Shown here piece after piece: positions 1 through 8,559 of a stretch of 64,000 nucleotides of DNA. Position numbers and translations under genes: made by a program. The notes below the pieces were generated by a model, which was not told where the DNA came from, made no database searches, and saw only the letters and a program-made list of their open reading frames with translations. Each line of letters starts with the position of its first letter. Within the stretch, counting starts at the first letter, position 1. Source of the DNA: Gracilibacillus suaedae (GTDB lineage: Bacteria; Bacillota; Bacilli; Bacillales; Amphibacillaceae); assembly GCF_017599345.1 (NCBI RefSeq), contig NZ_JAGFVL010000055.1, positions 114,198-178,197 on the forward strand. The letters are read 5' to 3'.

Positions 1-378
1 GTACAAGCGGGTTTTGTTTCTTCGGTAATGGTGATCGTAGTAGCTTTAACAGGAATTTGTACATTTGTAATTCCTGCCTTTTCAATGGCTATGCCAATAC
101 GATTGATACGTTTTTTGTTTCTGATTTTCTCTTCTTTGTTTGGTTTGATTGGAGTATTATTTGGCACATTTCTGCTGATCTTTCATCTTTGTAGTTTAAG
201 ATCCTTTGGAGTTCCATATATGACACCATTTGGACCATTTATTTTACAAGAACAGGAAGATGCGATTTTAAGATTACCGTTATGGCGGTTAATCTATAGA
301 CCATTAAATATTGTACAAAAAGATAAAATAAGACAACAAAATCCAAGACAAGCAAAACCAAAACCGCCAAAGAGATGA
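1..378 (+). CDS. GerA-family spore germination protein, A subunit (C-terminal part)
   Basis: Only the last 125 codons are in the window; the frame is open from base 1, so the start lies upstream. The visible part has two or three hydrophobic membrane segments followed by a basic, proline-rich cytoplasmic tail (motif PYMTPFGPF, ending KPKPPKR), which is the typical C-terminus of GerAA/GerKA-type subunits of nutrient germinant receptors in the inner spore membrane. The stop is 12 bases before the GerC-type lipoprotein start, so the two are co-transcribed. No B subunit (permease-like) follows, so it must lie upstream or be missing. Family assignment is firm; which receptor (GerA, GerB, GerK, Ynd) is not decidable. 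Confidence 0.85.
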   Translation, partial: VQAGFVSSVMVIVVALTGICTFVIPAFSMAMPIRLIRFLFLIFSSLFGLIGVLFGTFLLIFHLCSLRSFGVPYMTPFGPFILQEQEDAILRLPLWRLIYRPLNIVQKDKIRQQNPRQAKPKPPKR

Positions 379-390
379 CGGAGGATGAAG

Positions 391-1569
391 ATGAAATATA
401 AAATATGCCTTTTATGGATAATATGTTGCATGTTAACTGGTTGCTGGAGTTCCAATGAATTAAATTCATTAGGACTTGCTTCAGCCATTGCAATCGATAA
501 GCAAAATAATAACTACAGGTTAACTGTTCAAACGATAAATCCAGACGAAGTAGCAGAACAAAATCGCACATCAAGAACTGCTGTAACAACTTATTCCGCT
601 ACCGAGGAAACAATCTTTGAAGCTTTGAGGAAATTAACGGAAATTACACCTCGAAAAATATACGTTGCACATTTAAGAATTTTTGTAGTAAGTGAAGAGA
701 TTGCGAAAGAGGGAATTAACGATGTATTAGATTTCATTTCTAGAGACCATGAACTTCGAACAGATTTTGCAATAATAGTCAGTACCGAAGATGACGCAAA
801 AAGTGTGTTAGAAATAGTAGCACCATTAGAAAATATAGCAGCGGATAAATTGTTATCTTCTATTGAAACAGCACAAAATGCTTGGGGGAGTGTACAAGCT
901 ACGTATTTAGATCAGCTGGTGGAAGATATATTAAGTGAAGGTAAACATCCCGTATTATCTGGTGTAGCGATTAAAGGTAATAAAGAAATTGGAAACCAGA
1001 TAGATAATGTAGAACAAGTTCGTCCGACTGCAAATTTAGAATATGTAGGACTTGCTGGATTTAAAAAAGACAAGCTAATGGGGTGGTTAGATATCGATGA
1101 AAGTATGGGATATAATTTTATTGCAGATAATATCAATTCCACTGTATTTTCGATTCCATGTGATGAAGGAAAAACAGTTTTGGAAGTACTAAGTAACGAA
1201 ACAAAACTTACAGGAAAAATCCAAAATGGCATCCCAAATATAAATATTCATGTAGAAACAGCAGTGAATATTGGTGAGACCAATTGTGCTATAGAAACTA
1301 CAAAATTAGAATATATTAAGCAGTTAGAAAAAGAAGCATCAGTATATTTAGAAAACTTAATGAAATCAAGTATAAATGCCGCAAAAAACGAACTACAATC
1401 GGATATTTTTGGATTTGGTTCCGTAATTCATCGTTCAGATAAAAAAGGTTGGAACAAAGTGAAAACTACTTGGGATGAATTATTTTTGGAAACGGAAGAA
1501 AAATTTAATATTAAAATCATAGTAAGAGGGACAGGAACGATTGAAGACCCATTACAAAGTGAATCATAA
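391..1569 (+). CDS. Ger(x)C-family spore germination lipoprotein
   Basis: Predicted 392-residue C subunit of a nutrient germinant receptor, anchored outside the inner spore membrane. The N-terminus is a lipoprotein signal with lipobox LTGC followed by WSSNELNSLG, the usual GerC start. Two ATGs compete: 385 touches the GGAGG at 380-384, whereas 391 is six bases from it, so 391 is chosen. The protein has the usual family length, with the conserved N-terminal domain (to about residue 200) and a C-terminal domain that ends in the family's typical segment about transport through glycine-rich FGFGSVIHR and a final beta strand IIVRGTGTIEDP. It follows the A subunit directly, probably in a forespore-expressed operon. 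Confidence 0.9.
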   Translation: MKYKICLLWIICCMLTGCWSSNELNSLGLASAIAIDKQNNNYRLTVQTINPDEVAEQNRTSRTAVTTYSATEETIFEALRKLTEITPRKIYVAHLRIFVVSEEIAKEGINDVLDFISRDHELRTDFAIIVSTEDDAKSVLEIVAPLENIAADKLLSSIETAQNAWGSVQATYLDQLVEDILSEGKHPVLSGVAIKGNKEIGNQIDNVEQVRPTANLEYVGLAGFKKDKLMGWLDIDESMGYNFIADNINSTVFSIPCDEGKTVLEVLSNETKLTGKIQNGIPNINIHVETAVNIGETNCAIETTKLEYIKQLEKEASVYLENLMKSSINAAKNELQSDIFGFGSVIHRSDKKGWNKVKTTWDELFLETEEKFNIKIIVRGTGTIEDPLQSES

Positions 1570-1592
1570 TTATAAGAAAATGAATTGATGAT

Positions 1593-1635
1593 GAGACTGG
1601 GCTTACAGTTAATTAGTATGTTCCAGTTTCCTTTT
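1593..1635 (+). terminator. Probable terminator after gerC
   Basis: GAGACTGG at 1593-1600 pairs with CCAGTTTC at 1623-1630 and is followed by CTTTT. The loop is long (22 bases), so termination may be weak. It lies 24 bases past the germination operon. Confidence 0.4.
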
Positions 1636-1637
1636 AA

Positions 1638-1673
<36 letters not shown>

Positions 1674-1678
1674 ATAGA

Positions 1679-1727
1679 GAAAAGGTCTCAACATCTCAAA
1701 TACAAGGTATACTTAAGATATTGAGAC
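1679..1727 (-). terminator. Rho-independent terminator of the Rieske oxidoreductase gene
   Basis: Read on the minus strand, GTCTCAATATCT (1727-1716) pairs with AGATGTTGAGAC (1696-1685) and is followed by CTTTTTC. It starts six bases after the stop codon of the gene at 1733-3235. Confidence 0.7.
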
Positions 1728-1732
1728 AAAAT

Positions 1733-3235
1733 TTAATTTTCGATATCTATTTTCTTTAAATGTTTAGTTGCCGGACCTTCAATGATTGTACCGTCGTATG
1801 AAAATCTGGATCCATGACACGGACAATCCCAGCTTTTTTCAAGTTGATTCCAGTTACATTCACATCCAAGATGTGTACATGTTGTATCAACAGCATGAAT
1901 TCGGTTCTGTTCATCTTTATAAATTCCAACAATCTGTCCATTACGTTTTCTTTTTACAGCTGTTTCTGGCTCAAGCTTGTCTTGTTCGTTCTGGACATCT
2001 AGTTTTCCTTTTACAAATTCTTTTGTTACATTTGAGTTGTAACTGATAAATTTCTTTACATCTGGATCAGCATGAAAACGCTGTGGCTGATACAGTTCTT
2101 TGTAAGGATTATCCTTATCCATAATGAGGTCTGTTAACAAATGTGCTGCTACAACACTATTGGTCATGCCCCATTTGCGAAATCCAGTTGCAACGTATAC
2201 ATTGGGATGCCTTCTGTTTAATGACCCGACATACGGAACTTTATCTAACGTAGTAAAATCTTGTGTTGACCATCTATATTGCCAATTTTTTACGTCTAAG
2301 TATTGTGAACCAAAATGTCGCAAGTCACGATATGGATCGGTATTTTCTTTGTTATATTGCCCTGTTTTATGTGATTCCCCACCTAATAACCAAACTGTAT
2401 TATTTGCATGCTTCACATAACGAATAGATCGTTTCGGTTGATCAATATCTAAATACATCCCACCAGGATAATCCTGATTAGAAGTTAATCCTAACACATA
2501 GGATCTCGAAGGATACATTCTGGTGCTATAAAATGCTTGCCCTTCGTAAAATGGAAACTGTGTAGCAATAATAACATGATCGGACAAGACATTATGATTA
2601 CGAGCGGTTCTTACGATTACTTTGTTTTGATAATCAATATCCACTGCTGTCGTATCTTCATATATTTCCCCACCATTTTCTAGTATCTTATCGATCATAA
2701 CTTTTAGAAAATCAGTAGGATGAAATTGCGCTTGTTCATACATTACTAACGCCGAAGTGAGCGGAATAGAAAAAGGTATACGATTCTTTAACTCCCCGCT
2801 AATCTTCAATTTGTGATAAGCATTTGCTTCTTCTTCTAATTTTTGTTGATTTTGTTCACTGTTTGTATATAAAATCGCATCTTGTTGATCAAACTGACAT
2901 GGTATTTGATATTGATCTGTAGTATCTTTAATAAACTGAATTGCTTCTACTTGACTTTGGTAATATTTTTGCGTATTTTCTAAACCAAAATGTTCCAGTA
3001 ATTCATGATATACTAAACCATGTTGGGCTGTTACTTTTGCTGTTGTATGTCCGGTCGTCCCATGAAGCAATCTGCCTCTTTCCAATAACGCTACGCGGAT
3101 ACCACTCTGAGACAGAAGGTATGCGGATAAAACACCGGTAATCCCACCACCAACAATGGTGACATCGGATTGAAGGCTTTCATTCAAAACAGAAAATTGT
3201 TTAATATCTGTTTCTAACCAAATTGATTGATGCAT
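1733..3235 (-). CDS. yhfW: FAD-dependent oxidoreductase with C-terminal Rieske [2Fe-2S] domain (YhfW-like)
   Basis: 500 residues with two domains. Residues about 25-385 form a DAO-type FAD oxidoreductase: the dinucleotide motif VTIVGGGITGVLSAYLL is near residue 25 and the FAD-binding return GTTGHTTAKVTAQHG near 60. Residues about 410-500 are a Rieske domain with CTHLGCECNW and CPCHGSRF, supplying the two Cys and two His ligands of a [2Fe-2S] cluster. The architecture matches B. subtilis YhfW, whose substrate is unknown. The start ATG has AAGGGG upstream. It is a single-gene unit with its own terminator. Function beyond redox activity cannot be stated. Confidence 0.85.
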   Translation of the reverse strand: MHQSIWLETDIKQFSVLNESLQSDVTIVGGGITGVLSAYLLSQSGIRVALLERGRLLHGTTGHTTAKVTAQHGLVYHELLEHFGLENTQKYYQSQVEAIQFIKDTTDQYQIPCQFDQQDAILYTNSEQNQQKLEEEANAYHKLKISGELKNRIPFSIPLTSALVMYEQAQFHPTDFLKVMIDKILENGGEIYEDTTAVDIDYQNKVIVRTARNHNVLSDHVIIATQFPFYEGQAFYSTRMYPSRSYVLGLTSNQDYPGGMYLDIDQPKRSIRYVKHANNTVWLLGGESHKTGQYNKENTDPYRDLRHFGSQYLDVKNWQYRWSTQDFTTLDKVPYVGSLNRRHPNVYVATGFRKWGMTNSVVAAHLLTDLIMDKDNPYKELYQPQRFHADPDVKKFISYNSNVTKEFVKGKLDVQNEQDKLEPETAVKRKRNGQIVGIYKDEQNRIHAVDTTCTHLGCECNWNQLEKSWDCPCHGSRFSYDGTIIEGPATKHLKKIDIEN

Positions 3236-3298
3236 AAGACATCCCCTTTTTTAAATACTATTTCTAGCATTACCAAAAAAAAGAGGAATATCCCAATT

Positions 3299-4513
3299 TC
3301 ACCGTTGTTTTCGCATCATATTAAAATATGTAACAGGTTTGTCGACTTTCACTTTTACTTTCATCATTGGTTGTTTTGCTATATCGATACTATTTTCGTT
3401 TTCATCGATCATCCAGGTGATTTTTTGCTGAAAACGATAGAAATCAGGTCCGAAAAATTCGACGTCATCTCCGATTTTAAATGGATTCCGTTGTTGGATA
3501 GTTGCTAATTGTGTTTGACCATCATAATCTAACACTAAACCGCAAAAGTTATATTTCGGGATCTGTTCAGGTTTACCGAATAACTGATCTTCCTCACTTG
3601 GATCTTTAAAATAGAATGCTGTTGTTAAGGAACGTTGTGCAGCTTTCCAGATTTCATCAATCCACTCTTGATCTATATGGAAATTTACTGGATCCTCCAT
3701 ATAGGTATCAATTATTTTACGATAAACGTTGACGACTGTAGCGAGATAATGGACGCTTTTCATCCGTCCTTCGATTTTTAAGCTATCCACACCATTTTCA
3801 ATTAATTGCGGAATATGTTCAACCATGGATAAGTCTTTAGAACTCATGGTATAGGCTAGTTCGCTTGTTTCAGACACATTTACTGTTTCATCTGTACCAT
3901 CTTCAAAAAGGTCATATTTCCAACGGCATGATTGTGCGCAGCCACCTCGGTTAGCATCACGGTCAGTCATATGATTAGAAAGAACACACCGGCCGGAATA
4001 GGAAATACACATGGCACCGTGTATAAATGTTTCAATTTCTACATCAACTTTTTCTTTAATTTTTTCAATTTCTCCCATTGTTACTTCTCGAGCTAAAACT
4101 ACTCTTTCTACACCTTGGTGTTTCCAAAATAACACACTGCGCCAATTAGTGACAGATGCTTGCGTGCTTAGGTGAATCTCTAAATCTGGTGCAACTCTCT
4201 GGCACACTCTAATTAAGGAAGGATCAGCTATAATGACTGCATGTATTCCTATATCTGCTAATTGCTCAAAAAAAGCTTCAGCACCTGTTAGGTCTTCATT
4301 ATGTGCAATAATATTAGCAGCTACATATACTTTTGATCCATATCGATTAGCAAAAGCTATCCCTTCTTTCATGTCTTCATAATCAAAATTTCCTGCTTTG
4401 GCTCGCAATCCAAATTGTTTACCACCGATGTAGACGGCATCCGCTCCATAATGAACGGCGAATTTCAGTTTTTCTAAATCGCCTGCTGGGGCCAATAATT
4501 CTGGCTTTTTCAT
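3299..4513 (-). CDS. trhP2: U32 family tRNA hydroxylation protein TrhP2 (YrrO-like)
   Basis: 404-residue U32 'peptidase-family' protein. In B. subtilis YrrO (TrhP2) acts with YrrN (TrhP1) in prephenate-dependent 5-hydroxylation of uridine 34 in tRNA. Visible landmarks are the N-terminal MKKPELLAPAGDLEKLK, the core HGAMCISYSGRCVLSNH, and GGCAQSCRW; the four cysteines (C-x6-C ... C-x3-C) fit an iron-sulfur site. The C-terminal beta domain follows. Start at 4513 is chosen because TGAGG lies seven bases upstream; an upstream ATG at 4528 would overlap the preceding stop. It follows trhP1 with a 14-base gap, so the two form an operon. Function by homology; the pairing supports it. Confidence 0.85.
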   Translation of the reverse strand: MKKPELLAPAGDLEKLKFAVHYGADAVYIGGKQFGLRAKAGNFDYEDMKEGIAFANRYGSKVYVAANIIAHNEDLTGAEAFFEQLADIGIHAVIIADPSLIRVCQRVAPDLEIHLSTQASVTNWRSVLFWKHQGVERVVLAREVTMGEIEKIKEKVDVEIETFIHGAMCISYSGRCVLSNHMTDRDANRGGCAQSCRWKYDLFEDGTDETVNVSETSELAYTMSSKDLSMVEHIPQLIENGVDSLKIEGRMKSVHYLATVVNVYRKIIDTYMEDPVNFHIDQEWIDEIWKAAQRSLTTAFYFKDPSEEDQLFGKPEQIPKYNFCGLVLDYDGQTQLATIQQRNPFKIGDDVEFFGPDFYRFQQKITWMIDENENSIDIAKQPMMKVKVKVDKPVTYFNMMRKQR

Positions 4514-4527
4514 TGCTATCAACCTCA

Positions 4528-5442
4528 CTAATAAATCTGTTCTTTAAAATAAAATCCGGTTCCCAGCTTACGTTTTGATGGTTGTATCGATAATATTTGT
4601 TGTTCCCATCCCCCAATAAGCTGATGAAACTGATTTGGATCATCTGAGTAGCTCTTTATCGCTTCCTTATATACCCGAGAGACTTGTACATTATAGTTAA
4701 TGGTTTTGAAGATATTATATATTCGTAAACAGTTGATTCGATTATCTAAGAGCTGAGGCAGATACCTTAGCATACAGATATCTTCTGTACTCATAATATG
4801 CGTACCATTACGGTCTTCGAAAATCGGATAGTGAGTCTGATCTGATTTCGTTTGTTTTACATAGCGTATTTTTTCTGGGTTCCAATCATCATCTATTTTT
4901 TGATAATAATTACGAACTAGCTTTCTTTTGGATTGGAAAATACATGTCATGCCGTGCACTTGTACTTCTATCGGAATAGCTAATGACTGATTAATATCAA
5001 TTATTTCATCTAAAGATAATTCGTTAGATAAAACAGCACGTGTTACACCGATATCCTGCCAGAACTTAAGTGTTTCATGATTGGTTGCTAATGTTTCTGG
5101 ATTCCAATGGATCGGAATTTGTATATTTTTTTCTTGTAGAATCGTAAAGATGGAGGGATCACCGCAAATAATTCCATCGACTGATAGGTCGCTTAGTTTT
5201 TCTACATAATTTGTTACTTCCTCTAAACGCTCGTCATGAAAAATAGCATTTACTAATACATATAATTTCTTACTTCGGCGCTTAAGGAAGTGGTTTATTT
5301 TTAGGATCTCTTCGAAACAAATATTACCAATGCTTCTTAATCCAAATCGTTCTTCCCCGCAAATAATCGCATCAACATTTGCTACTTCCACTAATTGTGT
5401 TGCTTCGTCTACATTTCTAGCATATGAAACAATCTCTGTCAT
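4528..5442 (-). CDS. trhP1: U32 family tRNA hydroxylation protein TrhP1 (YrrN-like)
   Basis: 304-residue shorter partner of TrhP2. It shares the U32 fold start (VEVANVDAIICGEERFGLR) and the HGMTCIF segment, but has lost the second cysteine of that motif and the later CxxxC pair, so it probably does not hold the metal cluster itself. The order trhP1-trhP2 is the same as yrrN-yrrO in B. subtilis, although the rest of that locus (udk, greA) is not adjacent here. Expected partner in ho5U34 tRNA modification in the cytoplasm. Start ATG at 5442 follows a weak AGGTGG site. Confidence 0.8.
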   Translation of the reverse strand: MTEIVSYARNVDEATQLVEVANVDAIICGEERFGLRSIGNICFEEILKINHFLKRRSKKLYVLVNAIFHDERLEEVTNYVEKLSDLSVDGIICGDPSIFTILQEKNIQIPIHWNPETLATNHETLKFWQDIGVTRAVLSNELSLDEIIDINQSLAIPIEVQVHGMTCIFQSKRKLVRNYYQKIDDDWNPEKIRYVKQTKSDQTHYPIFEDRNGTHIMSTEDICMLRYLPQLLDNRINCLRIYNIFKTINYNVQVSRVYKEAIKSYSDDPNQFHQLIGGWEQQILSIQPSKRKLGTGFYFKEQIY

Positions 5443-5540
5443 TCTCTACCACCTAACTTTTTTGTCCATTTCTTATCATAAGAAAAATTAATAAGAAAAT
5501 CAGTGATTTTGGTCACATAGTAAGTTGTTATTTCAAAATT

Positions 5541-5572
5541 TAACAGCATTCCTCACCTGAGAAATGCTGTTA
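5541..5572. other. Intergenic hairpin
   Basis: TAACAGCATT at 5541-5550 pairs with AATGCTGTTA at 5563-5572. There is no convincing U-tract on either strand, so I do not call a terminator. It lies upstream of trhP1 and downstream of the small membrane gene. Confidence 0.4.
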
Positions 5573-5589
5573 AAAAGAAAAGCACCTAA

Positions 5590-5674
5590 GTGTTTTTTTG
5601 AGCGGTTTTTGCTTGAAAAAGTTTTTAGCTGAAGGCCGAACCCCACGGAAAGGGAAGTGGGCAGCCGGAGTGTC
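5590..5674 (+). repeat. Structured repeat B1, 5'-truncated copy
   Basis: Contains the 3' half of the family A/B unit: the inner hairpin (TTTTTTGAGCGG / GCTTGAAAAAG, now imperfect), the TTAGCTGAAGG box, CCCCACGGAAAGG and the terminal GGGAAGTGGGCAGCCGGAGTG. The matching 5' half (CTCCTGTGGGA and AAGATCC boxes) is absent. It is the only copy without an inverted partner. Compare B3 at 63795-63924. Confidence 0.8.
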
Positions 5675-5776
5675 GGTTAAGCAGTTAATATAATTCCATA
5701 ATGGCTAATAGAGAAATCGTAAATCCTTAGCATTTATAGTGATAAAGACAGTGCGGAATTTGCTCAGGTTTTCTTA

Positions 5777-5827
5777 TCACGGCGCTAAACGTCTGTAAAC
5801 CCCTCACTGATCATAGTCTCACTTTAT
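5777..5827 (-). repeat. Repeat family C, short copy C1
   Basis: Runs from TTATCACGGCGCTAA to the TAGTCTCACTTTA end and has the CCCCTCACTGATCA core, shared with copies at 19990, 23920, 37900 and 39986. The middle of the long form is deleted. The element supplies the last codons and stop of the small membrane gene at 5811-5972. Confidence 0.75.
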
Positions 5828-5972
5828 AGTACATCCATCCGTAATACGTGATCCAGAAAACGAAAATGATGAGTAATGTATAATGATTGTGACTCCTAGG
5901 AAGAAAATAAATAAGTACTAGTCCCAAAACGATAAATGGTATTAGTAAAATAACGTATTTTTTCTTGTCCAA
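5811..5972 (-). CDS. Small membrane protein, 53 residues
   Basis: TTG start at 5972 with GGAG eight bases upstream. The product begins MDKKKYVILLIPFIVLGL and has two hydrophobic segments (about residues 6-24 and 33-48) split by a short polar stretch PRSHNHY, with aromatic residues at the end (WITYYGWMYYK). It starts 18 bases after the P1-peptidase stop, so the two are probably co-transcribed. The last three codons and stop (GTG AGA CTA TGA) are part of repeat C1, meaning the original C-terminus may have been altered by the insertion. No family recognised. Confidence 0.6.
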   Translation of the reverse strand: MDKKKYVILLIPFIVLGLVLIYFLPRSHNHYTLLIIFVFWITYYGWMYYKVRL

Positions 5973-5990
5973 TTGCCACACTCCAATCAA

Positions 5991-6961
5991 TTATGACGAT
6001 AAATCTTGCACAGCAGGATAGCCTAAGACCGTTTTTGCTTTTTTAACACTATCTATAATGGCTTCAGATACAACTTTTGTGGCTAGAATACTTATGATAG
6101 TCGGATCTACTTCTATTTTATTAGATGTCATAATAAATAAGGTATCACCATCCATCAGTGTATGCGAAGGATTGATTGTTTTTGCAATTCCATCATGTGC
6201 AATGGAAGCAATTTTGTTCGCTTGCGCTTTCGTTAATTTACCATTTGTCATGATTGTTCCTATCGTTGTATTTCCATCATAACCATTTTCCTTAAATGGT
6301 TGCTCTACTTTTGATAATAATATGTCAGAGGTAGATAATAATTGATTCTTTTTTCTGTCGAATAATCCCGCTATTTGTTTACCTGTTAATGGATCGATGA
6401 CATCACCTACTGCATTAACGGCAACAGTAGCTGCAATTTGTAATGGTCCAAATTTATAACCTGCATAACCAATCCCAGCTTTCATGCTGTATTCTGACCC
6501 TAAAGCTTTTCCTATTGTTGCACCTGTACCTGCTCCAATATTTCCGAACAATTTCTCACTTTGATAAGCATTCTCACAAGCTTTATATCCCATATTCTGA
6601 TCTGGCCGCACTTTGGCATCCCCGATCCCAAGATCAAAAAGTATAGCACCAGGTACAATTGGTACTTTTATCGTCTGCACATCGATGCCGATTTTTTTTC
6701 CTCAAGAAATCTCATTACACCACTTCCAGCATCCAGTCCATAAGCACTTCCACCGGCTAGAAAAGTTGCATGAGCTTTCTCCACTGTGTTTTCTGAAGCT
6801 AACAAATCTGTTTCTCTAGTACCAGGTGCTCCTCCTCTTACGTCAACACCAGTTACAGCTCCTTCTTCACAAATAATTACAGTACATCCAGTTAAGGCAG
6901 TTAGATCTTGATTATGACCTATTTTAAAATCTTCTATTTGATTTAAGTGAAGCGTTTTCAT
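5991..6961 (-). pseudogene. P1-family peptidase (DmpA/aminopeptidase-type), frameshifted
   Basis: Two overlapping frames together make one P1 (S58) peptidase of about 323 residues: 6961-6668 encodes the N-terminal 97 residues (GAVTGVDVRGGAPGTRETD, GGSAYGLDAGSGVMRFLEE) and the frame from about 6680 to 5991 the rest (VPIVPGAILFDLGIGD, GNIGAGTGATIGK, SHTLMDGDTLFIMTS). They separate at a run of eight T on the plus strand (A8 in the message, 6692-6699); nine would restore one frame, giving EEKKIGIDV. The nucleophile segment of P1 enzymes, at the SHTLMDGDT-like position in family members, is otherwise intact. It is a recent inactivation, a homopolymer sequencing error, or slippage-dependent expression. 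Family members are self-cleaving N-terminal-nucleophile-type hydrolases. Confidence 0.8.
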
Positions 6962-7033
6962 TTTAAACTCCTTTCTTTAACTTTTGAATTGTGAAATTTT
7001 CAATGATACTATCATAGGAAAGAGGTGATTATA

Positions 7034-7309
7034 TTGAGACAAGTTCATGTGATAGTTTCAGGTCGTGTACAAGGTGTAGGTTTTCGTTCCTTCACGCAAC
7101 AGGTAGCTGTCGAGAACGATATTGTTGGGTGGGTGAAGAATCTTGATGATGGCTCAGTAGAAATCGAAGCACAAGGTGAAAATAATAAAGTTGACACATT
7201 TTTGATGCAAGTAAAAAAAGGTCCCTCCTTCTTTGCAAAAGTGAAAAATATTGAAATTACAGAAGAAGAAGTAGAAACTGCATTTCAAAAATTTGAGATT
7301 AAGTATTAA
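7034..7309 (+). CDS. acyP: Acylphosphatase
   Basis: 91-residue cytosolic acylphosphatase hydrolysing acyl phosphates such as carbamoyl phosphate and 1,3-bisphosphoglycerate. The signature GRVQGVGFRSF (catalytic Arg) and the Asn-containing GWVKNLDDGSVEIEAQG are present, and length is normal for the family. TTG at 7034 is chosen as the start: GAGGTG lies six bases before it, whereas the GTG at 7025 is inside that site. Divergent from the P1 peptidase; followed at once by a strong terminator, so it is a single-gene unit. Confidence 0.92.
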   Translation: MRQVHVIVSGRVQGVGFRSFTQQVAVENDIVGWVKNLDDGSVEIEAQGENNKVDTFLMQVKKGPSFFAKVKNIEITEEEVETAFQKFEIKY

Positions 7310-7339
7310 AAAACCGCTATAATGTAATAGCGGTTTTTT
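7308..7339 (+). terminator. Rho-independent terminator of acyP
   Basis: CCGCTAT (7314-7320) pairs with ATAGCGG (7327-7333), followed by six T and preceded by a run of A, so it could work in both directions. It overlaps the stop codon. Confidence 0.9.
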
Positions 7340-7376
7340 AACTTGGATGGAAAGAAAGTATAAAGATTGGATTTCT

Positions 7377-7585
7377 GTCTAGCTCGGAACGCCCAGAAAC
7401 GTAGCAACTTCACGAATCGCCCTACGATAAAGAAGACTGGCTGATTGGTGAAACCAGCGACTTAGTCGCACTTATACCTTTAGGTGGAAGTCATCATTGG
7501 TTCGTAAACTCACGTGTTTCCTTTAACTCAGTTGATTAGTTCCAGTCGCTACGTTTCTATGTGGGCGTACTGCGCTTTTCTTATA
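7377..7585. repeat. Repeat D, long inverted-end element
   Basis: About 210 bp with inverted ends: GTCTAGCTCGGAACGCCC then AGAAACGTAGC at 7395-7405, answered by GCTACGTTTCT at 7548-7558 and GTGGGCGTACTGCGC. An inner pair, GACTGG at 7435 and CCAGTC at 7542, extends the stem. It resembles the widespread Bacillaceae intergenic repeats that begin GTCTAGCTC, recalled from general knowledge. Only one copy lies in this window. Confidence 0.6.
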
Positions 7586-7589
7586 TGGT

Positions 7590-7829
7590 TTAGCTTTCTT
7601 CAAAGAACTTGCGGTTTAATGAGATATATTCATGCTCATCATCTGGTACTTCATCTTCCATATAAATTGCTTCTACTGGGCATACAGCTTCACATGCGCC
7701 ACAATCAATACAAATATCGGGATCGATATAAAACATATCCTTTCCTTCTTCTATACAATCTACAGGGCAAACTTCTACGCATTCGCCTGCTTTTTCTTCT
7801 TTACAAGGTGAAGTAATTACAAATGCCAA
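7590..7829 (-). CDS. Ferredoxin, seven-/eight-iron type
   Basis: 79-residue electron carrier with two cluster motifs: an N-terminal set with Cys at about residues 9, 17, 21 and 25 (CVEVCPVDC) and a full CIDCGACEAVCP motif near 38-50. The first set is spaced like the 3Fe-4S/4Fe-4S ferredoxins. An acidic C-terminal tail follows. The start is TTG at 7829 with AGGAGG eight bases upstream; MAFVITSPC agrees with relatives. A 16-bp perfect palindrome lies just upstream. It appears to be a single-gene unit ending against repeat D. Confidence 0.9.
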   Translation of the reverse strand: MAFVITSPCKEEKAGECVEVCPVDCIEEGKDMFYIDPDICIDCGACEAVCPVEAIYMEDEVPDDEHEYISLNRKFFEES

Positions 7830-7844
7830 GACGGTCCCCTCCTT

Positions 7845-7860
7845 TAACGATTAATCGTTA
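7845..7860. promoter_or_regulatory. Perfect 16-bp palindrome upstream of ferredoxin
   Basis: TAACGATTAATCGTTA is fully self-complementary and lies between the ferredoxin ribosome binding site and the likely promoter region. This is the form and place of an operator for a dimeric repressor; the regulator is unknown. Confidence 0.45.
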
Positions 7861-7944
7861 TGTATCTCTATACATACACATTCTATCACAACTTTTAAAG
7901 TTCGAATACCATTATAGCTTATTTCATAGAGTTTGCAAATCATA

Positions 7945-8514
7945 TTAATAAAGGTGAGATTGATTTTCTTCCCAGATTCTTTCTGTAATGTATTCGCCAC
8001 CAATGCGTTGAATTAAGAAGGCATCTGGGTTAGTAAGTGTCTTCCATTCGTGAAATCCGAAATCAACATGAAATTTCTGCAACATAAGAGCAAGTAAGTT
8101 GCCATGTGTTACAATAATAATATTCTCATTTACCTCATCTTTCATGCACTCATTTAAAACCTGTTCTGCACGTTGATATGCTTCGCTTGACGATTCTCCA
8201 CCAGGTAGCTTGAAATGGAAATTTTGAAAAGATTCTTCTAAAATATCGATCCAGTCATCTACCGGTTGCTCACTTAGCAACCGTTCCTTTAGTCGCTCGT
8301 CAGTTTCAACTGGAATACCTTGGCGAGCAGCAAAAGGTTTGATACTTTCTTGAGCACGCAAATAAGGACTTGTAATGATACGATTTATTTGAAAGCTAAG
8401 TCTTTCTAATTGTCTAGCCAATTCATATGCTTTTTGAATGCCTTTTTTTGATAGAGGCGAATCACTGTGTTGGCCTAAAGCCTGACAATGACGGATCAAA
8501 AGAATTCTTTTCAT
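7945..8514 (-). CDS. Histidine phosphatase family protein
   Basis: 189 residues of the phosphoglycerate-mutase-like histidine phosphatase superfamily. The catalytic motif near the start is LLIRHCQA, where most members have RHG; the His is retained. The second core elements are ITSPYLRAQES (Arg) and THGNLLALML (His at about 138). LPGGESSSEAYQRAE carries the conserved Glu. AGGAGC precedes the ATG by about seven bases. Substrate cannot be predicted. It stands alone on the minus strand with no obvious operon partners. Confidence 0.88.
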   Translation of the reverse strand: MKRILLIRHCQALGQHSDSPLSKKGIQKAYELARQLERLSFQINRIITSPYLRAQESIKPFAARQGIPVETDERLKERLLSEQPVDDWIDILEESFQNFHFKLPGGESSSEAYQRAEQVLNECMKDEVNENIIIVTHGNLLALMLQKFHVDFGFHEWKTLTNPDAFLIQRIGGEYITERIWEENQSHLY

Positions 8515-8559
8515 TTTATCAGCTCCTATGGAGAATCTTTGAAAAGTCTATCATTTCAC

